Shown here one piece after another: positions 55,683 through 64,000 of a DNA stretch of 64,000 nt; the stretch's first letter is position 1, and each line of letters opens with the position of its first letter. The stretch comes from Miscanthus floridulus (Eukaryota > Streptophyta > Magnoliopsida > Poales > Poaceae): assembly GCF_019320115.1 (NCBI RefSeq), contig NC_089595.1, forward strand, positions 114,597,162-114,661,161, read 5' to 3'. The notes beneath the pieces are model-generated. The model worked only from the letters and a program-made list of their open reading frames with translations, did no database searches and had not been told where the DNA came from. Made by a program: the position numbers and the translations under genes.

Positions 55683-58106
55683 ATGGCTCGCACCAAGAAT
55701 GTTGGTGGTGGCCCAGGCGATGATGATCGGAGGCCCCCGCCTCGTCAGCCAGCCGGATCCAAGGGCAAGTCAACCAAGCAAGTAACATCCAAGAAGCGCA
55801 AGTACCCCGACGCCGAGACAGCGAGAGCAGCAGCTGTTGCAGAGGCCGCAGAGCGTGCCGAAAGAGGTGGTACCCGCAGCGGAGTTGTTATTGCAGATCA
55901 GCCAGTTTCACCCGCAGTCCGAGCTGCGATTGAGGAGGCTGAGCGTCGTCATGGTAGTCCAGCTGGGACTGCCACGTTGGCAGGACGACGGGTTGCCATT
56001 GAGGAGGGTCCGTCAGCACAGCAGCAGCCCCCACCAGCAGAGCCTCAGCCAGCCCAGGAGACTCAGGAGAGTCAGGAGACCGAGCCGGCACCTCAGCTAC
56101 GCCGCTCGAGTCGTACCAGTGCTACAGTTCCACCGAGGCCAGTTACACGGCGCAGGGGTTCACGTCCCCTGCCCAGACCAGAGGGTCCGCCTCCAGTGGT
56201 ACACCTCGACTTGAGGGCCGCTACAGCCAGGCAGGTTCAGCAGCTGCGGTTTGTTGAGTTCGAGATCTGGTTTCCTCCGAGGAGGGATGAGAGAGCAGCT
56301 GAGGGGTTCTACACGCCACTGCATGAGGATTTCTACAATGCATATCTTAACAGTGGGGCAGTGTTCAGATCACAGAGGGTCTGTCAGATAGAGTCCATTG
56401 TGGCAGCAGCCGGAGAGGGCATTCGGCAATACTTGTCATATTTGCCAGGACTGTCAGATCTGATTGGACGGACGGGGATATATGTACCATCTTGGGTCCG
56501 TCAGTTTTATGCCTCGCTCTATGTTGATCCTCATCACAGATTCATTCACTTTGCCTTCAACGGCAAAGACCATAGAGTGACTAGTGGCAGAGCCAGGGAG
56601 ATACTGAGACTACAGGAGCAACCCATAAAGATGCATGAGGTTTGCTATGGACAGCAGGGACCTCCCAGGCGTCCCCATGGAGGGTTGGTGCCCCCTACAG
56701 ACTTAGTGCGGCATTGCTTCAAGGAGCCGTTTGGTGAGGGGTCGAGCAGGAACCCCAGTGACTTGACTCCTACAGCGAGGATACTAGAGGCCATCATCAG
56801 GAGGACACTGCTTCCCAGGTTGGGATACAGGGAGGGCCTGACTCGCTTACAGCTCTGGCTTCTCAATGCCATCATGCAGATGACAGTGTTTGACATCTGG
56901 GACCTCCTTCTTTCTGAGATGGAGGATACTATAGCTGAGGGATTCAAGGGTCGCAGGCAGCTTCCCTATGCTCACTGGATCACCTTCCTTATTCGCAGAG
57001 TTGTGATGGATAAGCCCCCTGGCATGATGGATGAGTATACAGGTGCCACCACAGAGTTCCCAGCGTACAACCTGTCACAGCGGATCAGACACGCCACTCC
57101 TCAGGCACCCAGTCAGCCTAGCCGTCGCCCCGACGTGCCAGAGTCTGCAGCTCAGCAGGATGAGATCATCAGAGGGATTGCAGCTACTGAGGAGGCGGAG
57201 CTAGAGGCACAGCAGGAGGTGAGCGAGTACAGTGATAGCTCCGACGACGACTACCAGCCTATACCTCAGATGCCTCCACGCAGACACGATGCAGAGGCCG
57301 GTAGCTCCAGTTCTGCTCCACCTGCTCCACAGACAGACCCCGCTCTCATTGCTATCCTTGAGCGGATGCAGCAGGATCAGACACGACAGGCACAGGAGAC
57401 AGCTGCCAACTTCGCACAGTTTCAGGCTCGTCAGGACGAGTTCCAGCGGCAGCAGCAGCTCCTTCAGCACCAGCAGCTACTAATGCAGCAGCAGCTCATG
57501 GGATTCATGCAGCATGTAGTGACAGCTATTGGGGTCCCAATGCCACAGCCTTCGCCCCAGCTTGCACAGCCTCCTACCACTTCGACGACTCCAGCAGTAC
57601 AGCCCATCGGGCTTCAGAGTCAGGGACAGCCTCCAGTTCAGTTCACGTCACCTCCAGTACAGGTGTCCCAGTGGTTAGCCTCACCGGGTGTTGCCCCGCA
57701 GTTCACGCCCTTTCAGACGGGCTTTACACCAGAGCAGTCTTCCTCGCTGTTCGTGCCTGAGTCGTCAGTCTCCAGGAGTCTTGGAGCATCATTCAGCGAG
57801 TTGACCGGCATGCCTACTCCACCTCACATGCATACTGCCGGTCCGTCTACAGCAGCTCCAGCTATCATGACCACTCAGAGGCTCCCCTCGTCTGTCGCCT
57901 CGTCAGATCCTACGACAGACTTACTTGCAGCGTCACAGGCAGCACCAGCCCCAGCTCAGACCCAGACCGCTTCAGCGACACTTCCTGCTTCAGAGGGTCA
58001 GTCAGTTCAGAGCTCAGGATCTGATGATGATGGCGCCCAGTTCCATCTTGCTCCACGTACTTCAGCGCCCGACTCGTCCGCTGCAGCCCCGCCGTCCGAC
58101 CCTTAG
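55683..58106 (+). CDS. Sirevirus third ORF (so-called envelope-like), 807 aa
   Basis: Some Sireviruses carry an extra ORF between pol and the 3' LTR, often named envelope-like. The frame is open from 55500, but the ATG at 55683 has the good context CAGATGG and is the first one after the likely splice acceptor. The N-terminus is basic with a nuclear-signal-like K-K-R-K (about residue 39). Residues about 180-470 form an ordered domain with W-V-R-Q-F-Y-A-S-L-Y and F-N-G-K-D-H-R-V, resembling the plant transposon-protein family PF20167 by eye. The rest is Q/P/S/T-rich, with a Q-rich coiled-coil-like stretch near 565-615. I see no signal peptide, no hydrophobic membrane segment and no glycoprotein pattern, so a true envelope role is doubtful. 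Confidence 0.7.
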   Translation: MARTKNVGGGPGDDDRRPPPRQPAGSKGKSTKQVTSKKRKYPDAETARAAAVAEAAERAERGGTRSGVVIADQPVSPAVRAAIEEAERRHGSPAGTATLAGRRVAIEEGPSAQQQPPPAEPQPAQETQESQETEPAPQLRRSSRTSATVPPRPVTRRRGSRPLPRPEGPPPVVHLDLRAATARQVQQLRFVEFEIWFPPRRDERAAEGFYTPLHEDFYNAYLNSGAVFRSQRVCQIESIVAAAGEGIRQYLSYLPGLSDLIGRTGIYVPSWVRQFYASLYVDPHHRFIHFAFNGKDHRVTSGRAREILRLQEQPIKMHEVCYGQQGPPRRPHGGLVPPTDLVRHCFKEPFGEGSSRNPSDLTPTARILEAIIRRTLLPRLGYREGLTRLQLWLLNAIMQMTVFDIWDLLLSEMEDTIAEGFKGRRQLPYAHWITFLIRRVVMDKPPGMMDEYTGATTEFPAYNLSQRIRHATPQAPSQPSRRPDVPESAAQQDEIIRGIAATEEAELEAQQEVSEYSDSSDDDYQPIPQMPPRRHDAEAGSSSSAPPAPQTDPALIAILERMQQDQTRQAQETAANFAQFQARQDEFQRQQQLLQHQQLLMQQQLMGFMQHVVTAIGVPMPQPSPQLAQPPTTSTTPAVQPIGLQSQGQPPVQFTSPPVQVSQWLASPGVAPQFTPFQTGFTPEQSSSLFVPESSVSRSLGASFSELTGMPTPPHMHTAGPSTAAPAIMTTQRLPSSVASSDPTTDLLAASQAAPAPAQTQTASATLPASEGQSVQSSGSDDDGAQFHLAPRTSAPDSSAAAPPSDP

Positions 58107-58467
58107 GTTTTGGTGTTTGACGCCAAAGGGGGAGAGGGTTTGAGTATGTAGACTTAGGGGGAGCGAGTTTTAGGGGGAGCTAGTTATCTAGTATTAGCTT
58201 TTTATATACATTTGGAGTTTTATTTGTGTGATACACTATTACTTATGCATTCGTGTGTTTACTTTCATGCATACTATTATATATATGTGATAGTGCTATC
58301 TACGTGGTTGTGATATTTGACATGTGTGATTTCTACTTCGCTTTTCTATATGTCATATCACTTGTGATTATGCTCATTTGCGTTTGCTTCCGCGTTTATA
58401 CTTCGAAGCAAATGAGCTTTGTTATTTGTACTCATACTTAATTCATATCCTTTGAGTACATTGTGTT

Positions 58468-58533
58468 GGCTTGGGTCATATAAGCTTGACTAACTCTTTG
58501 TTCTTATTGACAAAAGCTTATATGAACCAAGCC
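58468..58533 (+). other. 20-bp stem-loop before the 3' LTR
   Basis: GGCTTGGGTCATATAAGCTT (58468-58487) pairs with AAGCTTATATGAACCAAGCC (58514-58533) with one mismatch, loop 26 nt. It lies 68 bp before the 3' LTR. Confidence 0.75.
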
Positions 58534-58587
58534 CGTCAAAAACCTCACTCCATAACATACTCGAGGTAGTATTGTCATCAATCACCA

Positions 58588-58600
58588 AAAAGGGGGAGAT
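58588..58600 (+). other. Polypurine tract
   Basis: AAAAAGGGGGAGA directly before TGAAAGC of the 3' LTR (one T intervening), the expected plus-strand priming site. Confidence 0.85.
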
Positions 58601-60186
58601 TGAAAGCATCTAGGCCCCTAGTTGGATTTCGGTGATTAATGTCAATACAAGATTACTATGACTAACGTGTGTTTTGCAGAGGCAATTAAGTTAGGTCATG
58701 GTAATGGAGATCGATTGGGCAATCGAGGTTGTCATGCCCCTACGATGGAAATCGTTTCGGTTTTCAGAGGATGGACGACAAGGTTAAGGATAACTAGTTC
58801 TAAGTGTCGATTGGAGTTGGAGAGACACTTAGAGTAGTTTAGGACTTTGTTTTTTCCTTTGGCCGTACTATGAAGGGGGGTATGAACGGGTAGCTTGACC
58901 TAGTTGAGTCTAGTGAGTTAGGTGTGGTGCACACTTGTTAAAACTAGCTCTAGGTAGCTCCTATGAATGCCTAAGATCCTTTGGAGCAAACTTCATTCAC
59001 ATATGTTCGAAAGTTGAAAGTGAATGGAGGGTCAAACACTGACCGGACGCTGGCTCCGGTGCGACCGGACGCTGGCCGCAGGGTCCGGTCAGTTCGTTTG
59101 ACTGAGGTGGTTAAGTCTGTTGTGACCGGACGCTGGAGAGTCGTGTGACCGGACGCTGAGAGCTAGCGTCCGGTCGACTCCAGTAAGGGTCCAGACTTGG
59201 AAAAGTGTGACCGGACGCGTCCGGTCAGTGCGACCGGACCCTGAGGGTTCAGCGTCCGGTCGAGTCCAGTAAGGTTCCAGTAAGGGTTTTATGCGACCGG
59301 ACGCGTCCGGTCAGTGCTGACCGGACCCTGCCAGCGTCCGGTCGACTCTTTAAATACTGGTTCGCGGGTAGAACTGACCGGAGCGTCCGGTCATCACGAC
59401 CGGAGCGTCCGGTCACCCCGCAGAAGCTCATAACGGATAGTTTTTCAGGCTGCCTTATAAATAGAAGCTCCTCTCGTGAGTGGAGTCACTTTTGCTCATT
59501 CCAACAGCTGAGAAACACGTCTGTGAGTGCCAAGAAGAGCAAGGTCCTAGTGAGGTGTTTGTGATTTGAGAATCCAAGAGAGTAGCCTCACTAGCAAATC
59601 AAGAGTAGCAAAGTGTGCATCCATCGTCTCATTAGGCTTCGCGTGGTCAAGTGAGAGTTCGTGCTTGTTACTCTTGGTGATCGCCATCACCTAGACGGCT
59701 TGGTGGTGATTGGGAGTTTGGTGTTCACCCGGCGGAGCTTGTGGGTGACCCAACTCAAAGTTGTGAGCGGCTTTGGGTGATTCGCCGCGACGGAGTGTCG
59801 AAGAATCAACCCGTAAAGAGCACTTGATCCTTGCGCGGATCAAGGGGGAGCTACACCCTTGCGCGGGTGCTCCAACGAGGACTAGTGGAGAGTGGCGACT
59901 CTTCGATACCTCGGCAAAACATCGCCGCGTTCCTTTCTCTCCCTATTTACTTTGAGCACTTACTTTGAGTATTTACTTTGAGCAATTCAATACTTGCTTT
60001 TCATCCATAGAATTGCTTGCTAGAGTAAGGTTGAAATATAGGTTGTGAGTTCGTTGTGCATTAGTTTGATAGAAACACTTTTCTAGGCACAAGGGGTTAA
60101 TTGGGCCATCCGTAGGATTTGTTTATTGCAAGAGAATTTCGAATTAGCCCAATTCACCCCCCCTCTTGGGCATCTTGATCCTTTCA
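58601..60186 (+). repeat. 3' LTR of the young Sirevirus
   Basis: Same length as the 5' LTR, one base different (58665 A versus 48151 G). Contains the second copy of the palindrome array and TATA box. Confidence 0.95.
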
Positions 60187-60191
60187 GGGCT
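60187..60191 (+). other. Target-site duplication GGGCT (right)
   Basis: Partner of 48082-48086; the gypsy LTR continues CCGTCACGCCC after it. Confidence 0.9.
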
Positions 60192-60653
60192 CCGTCACGC
60201 CCAACCCCTAAGGGTCGCAGGCTCCGTCTCGCCCGACGGGGACCCATATCGCCGCCAACCACTCAAGGTCCGGGCGTATGTGCCTGGGTCAAAACTCTGA
60301 CACTAGGGAAGAGACGGGCATGACTCAATGTAACTCGAGGCCATGATGGGCCATACATGAGGATTCACATCAAGAACAGCGTCGAGCGTACCGATGCTAT
60401 TCTGCCTAACCCTCGTACGAGCGCTGACAGACGTGTCAGATCACCACGACGTCCGTCGGGACGGGATGGAACGCCATGACCGGCAGATGACGCCTGCGCA
60501 TGGCGCCAGTGACGGACAAGGCCACGACGTGGAGACATCCCTGTTGACATTTTGCCCGAACCAGCATAAACCTCGTGTCCTCTAAGCACACCATCCGAGA
60601 TAGACGCGCAATACTAGAAATTTACTCGTCGGTGGTTACTCGAAACACCTACA
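60192..60653 (+). repeat. Remainder of the gypsy 5' LTR
   Basis: Continues the minisatellite, then unique sequence ending GAAACACCTACA. TTGGCGCGCCAGGTAGGGG starts two bases later at 60656 within the primer region. No clear TATA box was found in this portion. Confidence 0.65.
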
Positions 60654-60709
60654 GTTGGCGCGCCAGGTAGGGGCCTTTTGCGCGTCTCGACACCCACACC
60701 AGGCCTCGG

Positions 60710-61173
60710 ATGGCTAGTCACAACGTCAGCTGGGTCCTGCGAACGCACGTGCGCTTTGGGGACCTGTACTTCATCGTCACGACGGAGAGAGAGTTGGCGC
60801 AGGCTTCCGCCGCCGTCCAACCTCTCCACTCCACCGGCCTCGACGTGATCATCGAGGCGCTTGAGGAGCTGCGGCCGCACGCACTGGAGGCCCATGCCCT
60901 CGGGAGCGACCAGCTCGTTGGCTTCGAGTACGGGAGGTTAGAGCGCCAGCTCGGCGCCTTCCTAGGACCCGATCGTCCCGGGAGGATTTACGCCACCTCA
61001 CCTTCTCGTTCGCCAATGTCATGACGCAGCTTGTCGAAGGAGAGCCGCTCTCTCCGGAATACCTCATCCGGAGCGCTCCGATGGTGCTCCCACTCGGTCT
61101 GCGCAATGCCGCAGAGACCGTTGGCCACCTTGTGGCGCAATGCACTCCTTGGTCCCCTACGAACGACGAGTTC
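60710..61173 (+). pseudogene. Gypsy gag, N-terminal part, truncated
   Basis: ATG at 60710 opens MASHNVSWVLRTHVRF... for 104 codons to 61024. In the next frame from about 61031 the text continues (L-V-E-G-E-P-L-S-P-E-Y, P-L-G-L-R-N-A-A-E-T) to 61173, where the TGTAACACCC LTR begins. One frameshift near 60985-61020 and the insertion make it non-functional. L-G-L-R-N-A-A resembles F-G-L-R-N-A-A in the gag at 1994-1092, supporting common lineage. Confidence 0.6.
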
Positions 61174-61523
61174 TGTAACACCCTCGGTGTTACATTGTAC
61201 TATTTTTGCTGAAACACTGCATGAGCATCCTATTTATGTGCAAATGTGTGTAACATAAAGTATAAATCAATGTAAGGTACTGGAAACGTTTATCCGAAAC
61301 AAGAAACAAATATTACGTTTCATGTCGCTTTACATCGTTTAGTATTATAAGCGAATTTTTATCGAATAAAAATGCGGTAGAATGTTTATGCAAACTTTAA
61401 TAAAGTTTGTAGTACGTACTTCGTAGGCGATGATGAAGTATGTGCGGTGGAGGACGAGGTTCGCTAGCGAGTATATCAAGTAGGTCGGAATTGGAATTCG
61501 ACGCGAAACCGTTCGAAGTCTAA

Positions 61524-61876
61524 GGCCCTGTTTGGTTGGGCTTTTGGCTTTGGCTTTTGGCCCCAAAAGCCAAAAGCCCAACCAAAGGGGCTGCTTTTGG
61601 AGGATGCTTTTTCAGAAGCAGCTGCTTTTCCGTAGTTTATTTTTGAAAGCTGGTTTGACCCTGCTTTTGGCTTTTGGCTTTCTGCTTTTCGAAATTGGTG
61701 GAATAAAAAGCTCTTCCATAGTTGTTTCAAGAGAGATAAAGATAAAAGGTATATTTTATACTTGTTTAACCAAATAGCTTTCAGCTTTTCTACAGCTCAC
61801 AGCCCACAGCAGCTTTTCCACAGCTCACAGCCCACAACAGCTTTTTCCCACAGCCACAGCCCAACCAAACAGGGCC
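61524..61876. mobile_element. Tourist-like MITE, 353 bp, copy 2
   Basis: Perfect termini GGCCCTGTTTGGTTGGGC and GCCCAACCAAACAGGGCC, flanked by TAA at 61521-61523 and 61877-61879. Nearly identical to copy 1 at 34597-34946 and closer to the presumed consensus. Confidence 0.85.
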
Positions 61877-63815
61877 TAAGTCATTTCGCGTAAGTTGAAA
61901 ATAGGTCGACGAAGCCACGTTCGACAATTTTTGTAGAGAGATCGACTTAAGAAGTAGGTGATGTCGTGGCATAGGTCGATAACTCTATGTACCCTCTGGA
62001 GTATAGAAGAAGTGGTTTGGCGTTTGGACCTTCGGGTAGGTTTTTTCGACAGCTTTAAAAAGCGTGCATTTCACCTATTTTGAACATAGCCAACGCTGGC
62101 CGCGGTCACCGCCGCTGCTCGGCCTAGAGCCGCTGCTCGCTCGCCCAGCACGCGTCGAAGCGCCAGCCGCGTCCTCACTGCTGCCCTGTGCAAGCACATC
62201 GCACGCATGGTCCTTGCGCTGCTGCCTCGGCTGCCTGCTACCACGCGCTGGCGCGCAGTTCACTTGTACTTTGCGTTGACGGCCACGACTGTGCCGAGCA
62301 AAGCCGTGCCAAACCCCCCTATCTCCGCTGTCGCCATGGCCGGCGGGACCGTTTCCTTCGATTCATCATGGTGACAGTATCGTGATTCAATTAGTCATGT
62401 CCTCAGCTCTGCTAGGTAGCCATCCACCCAACCGACCCCACCGCGCTGCTTGTGCCGCCGCACAGTGTCCCAATTTGGGGTTACCACTCCGCCAGGTCCT
62501 TAAGACCGGACGGGTCTGCGTTGTTGGCAACCCATGGACCCTAAGCACCTTGTAGCAATTACTTGCACCACCGACCTCGTCTTCCCCTCCTAAGCACCCT
62601 ACGCACCTCAGCGTAGCGTTACTGTAGCCCAGCCTTCCCCGACGCGGTTGTGCCATCATCGTGCGCCGCCGCATCGCCAGTGTGCATGCGACCAGCTCAG
62701 CTCGGGCCGTCTCCGACCGAACCGACGCCTCGACTATCTCCGTGGGTAGTCCCTTGAGCTCACTAGCTAACTCGTTTGCTCCGTTTTCGCTATCGCTCAC
62801 CGGAATGCCCCGCCGTGGCTATAGGCTACTTGCCATCGTGGTCCGACCTCGCTGCAGCGTCCTGGTTCATGTTTCCACCGCCCGGTGCTTCGTGTTCGCT
62901 CCTAGGTAAGGGTCAGCTCTGTAGTTAGGCCGGGGAAGGGCTGATGCGGCCGACACAGCCACCGGTGCCAGCGCCACCGCGCCAGTGCACGCGCGGTTGC
63001 CGTGGGGGTGTTGCTGATGTAAAGATAGAATATTCCAAGGGCGTAACCATAAAACCGTAGACTAGCGGAATAGTGCCTTTGAGCTCATGGGGAATACAGA
63101 GTAGTCCGAGGGGGTTTCTACATTTTGACCGACGCACGCGGGTCCTTCCCGCCGTAGGCCGTCGTTCGGCTGAGCCGCGTGCGCGCGTGTCGCGCCGTTG
63201 TGGGCCGAGCCGCGTGAGTTGGGCCGCGAGTTAGAAATTGGTTTCTTCAATTTTCAGTAAAGTAGAAATACTTATTTAATTTAGTTATGAGCTGAACTTT
63301 GATAAATTGTAGTAAATTCTGTAGATGTCCAAAAATAGTGAAACCAAGTTTGTTAGGTTCTCAAAATAACCATCTACCTGTTAGTGCAGTTAGATTACAG
63401 TTAGCCGTAACAATGGTAGGTTCATAAATTCAAACTAGATGGCTTAGTATTATGTAGATTAATAATTGTAGAAATTTTTGTTGTAGATTGGGGATGGATA
63501 TAGCTATAAAAATTTTACAGTAGGCTCGCTAGGTTATTATATACTTGCTGTAAATTTTGTAGCCTTAGAATGTGTTGCAAAATAGAATAGCTATTACCCT
63601 TGTTTTATCGTTTATAGCATAGATCAGCGTTAGGAGTAAGAATACATGTAGTTGTTATAATATTGTATGCCATACGTCAAATTGGTTATCGACAACGATA
63701 GATAGCTTAATACTGTGGTCAGTAGCACTATCTTAGCGGTTAAACAGATGTACCTTTATTTTAAGAGTTATTGTTGCTATATTAGTAAGTATTGCATCAT
63801 TATTTCATGCATGTA

Positions 63816-63971
63816 GATCACGAGCTGGTAGATTTTGTGCTCGTCGACGAGCAGGTGTACGATGAGGTGATTGAGGAATACGAGGAGGAGATCCTCATGC
63901 AGGAGGGAGCCTCGGAGCCTGTTGGTGCTGACCTTACTGACCCATCGCCTACCCAAGGCAAGCCTCGGTGC
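63816..63971 (+). other. Acidic coding-like segment inside the long LTR
   Basis: About 50 open codons reading D-H-E-L-V-D-F-V, then runs of E/D (D-E-V-I-E-E-Y-E-E-E), then G-A-D-L-T-D-P-S-P-T-Q-G-K-P. No ATG heads it. The segment looks protein-like rather than random; whether it is expressed is unknown. Confidence 0.3.
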
Positions 63972-64000
63972 ATAACTTCTATTTTAATGATCTATGAATA

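Larger units (their letters stand above)
58107..58600 (+). other. Sirevirus 3' untranslated region with multiple polypurine tracts
   Basis: GGGGGAG tracts near 58128, 58157, 58172 and 58593; the last adjoins the 3' LTR and is the probable plus-strand primer. A strong stem-loop lies at 58468-58533. Confidence 0.75.
48087..60186 (+). mobile_element. Complete young Sirevirus (Ty1/copia), 12.1 kb
   Basis: Both LTRs are 1586 bp (48087-49672, 58601-60186) and start TGAAAGC, ending CCTTTCA. By eye they differ at one base (G at 48151, A at 58665). Primer site TGGTATCAGAGC at 49675, gag-pol 49726-54159, ORF3 55683-58106, several GGGGGAG purine tracts, the last (AAAAAGGGGGAGA) adjoining the 3' LTR. 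GGGCT flanks both ends. All landmarks for autonomous transposition are present. The layout with LTR palindromes, multiple polypurine tracts and an extra ORF after pol identifies a Sirevirus. Confidence 0.95.
47574..61173 (+). mobile_element. Ty3/gypsy element (Tat-like), 5' part, split by a Sirevirus and truncated
   Basis: LTR text starts around 47574 (GGTATCGATATTAGGGATACC) and continues to the Sirevirus at 48087. It resumes at 60192 and ends CACCTACA at 60653, followed by the same TTGGCGCGCCAGGTAGGGG primer region as the element at 1-3902. Gag begins at 60710 and is interrupted at 61174 by another LTR. Without the Sirevirus and one duplication copy the LTR is about 975 bp. Its exact start is uncertain because the expected TGTCG is not clear. 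Confidence 0.65.
61174..64000 (+). mobile_element. Long LTR, TGTAACACCC type (Tekay/Del-like), forward, runs off the window
   Basis: Starts TGTAACACCCTCGGTGTTA at 61174, the same terminus as the reverse-strand LTR at 9588, and shares the layout CATGAGCATC...TTTATGT shortly after. It holds a Tourist-like MITE (61524-61876), a GC-rich block (62080-63240) and an AT-rich block (63240-63800). No primer site is reached, so the LTR is at least 2.8 kb. Confidence 0.5.

Overview
This is nuclear DNA from a grass, most likely Andropogoneae (the Saccharum/Sorghum/Miscanthus group). Three spliced genes with grass-like GC-rich first exons sit in dense nested LTR retrotransposons, with Tourist-, hAT- and Mutator-like MITEs, a SINE and an RTE-type LINE. 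The species call is inference. No prokaryotic features, CRISPR arrays, rRNA or true tRNA genes were seen.

Region 1 (1-22.8 kb) is a stack of retrotransposons. A small Copia element (10216-22811) is the oldest layer. A Ty3/gypsy element with an AGTGTGGGGGAG polypurine tract appears to have inserted in its 5' LTR; only the gypsy 3' end is in the window (3903-10215). That gypsy was hit by a reverse-strand Tat-like gypsy (1-3902) and by a long reverse-strand TGTAACACCC-type LTR (about 4950-9588), which itself carries a hAT-like MITE. Inside the Copia element lies a degenerate Sirevirus (11303 to about 21390). It lacks a 3' LTR, and its gag is split by a solo LTR with a clear CATTC target duplication.

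Region 2 (22.8-46.7 kb) holds the host genes. A WDR18/RID3-like WD40 gene (27151-35534, +) has two nonsense codons and a frameshift, so it looks like a pseudogene; its introns carry a SINE, a LINE, a 63-bp LINE tail and two TIR elements. An apparently intact organellar ERA-type GTPase (41203-38346, -) and an apparently intact SPB1/FTSJ3-type rRNA methyltransferase (41545-46391, +) are divergent, sharing a 341-bp promoter with GGCCCA (site II) motifs and a telo-box. All three belong to families that act in ribosome assembly.

Region 3 (46.7-64 kb) is again retrotransposons. A Tat-like gypsy 5' LTR (about 47574-60653) is split by a complete, very young Sirevirus (48087-60186; 5-bp duplication GGGCT; 1586-bp LTRs with one difference seen by eye). 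This Sirevirus has an uninterrupted 1477-aa gag-pol and a second long ORF (ORF3). ORF3 is preceded by a second copy of the LTR-type palindrome array, a GC-rich leader and a plausible intron, which together suggest a private internal promoter. Downstream, the gypsy gag is cut at 61174 by another TGTAACACCC-type LTR running off the window.
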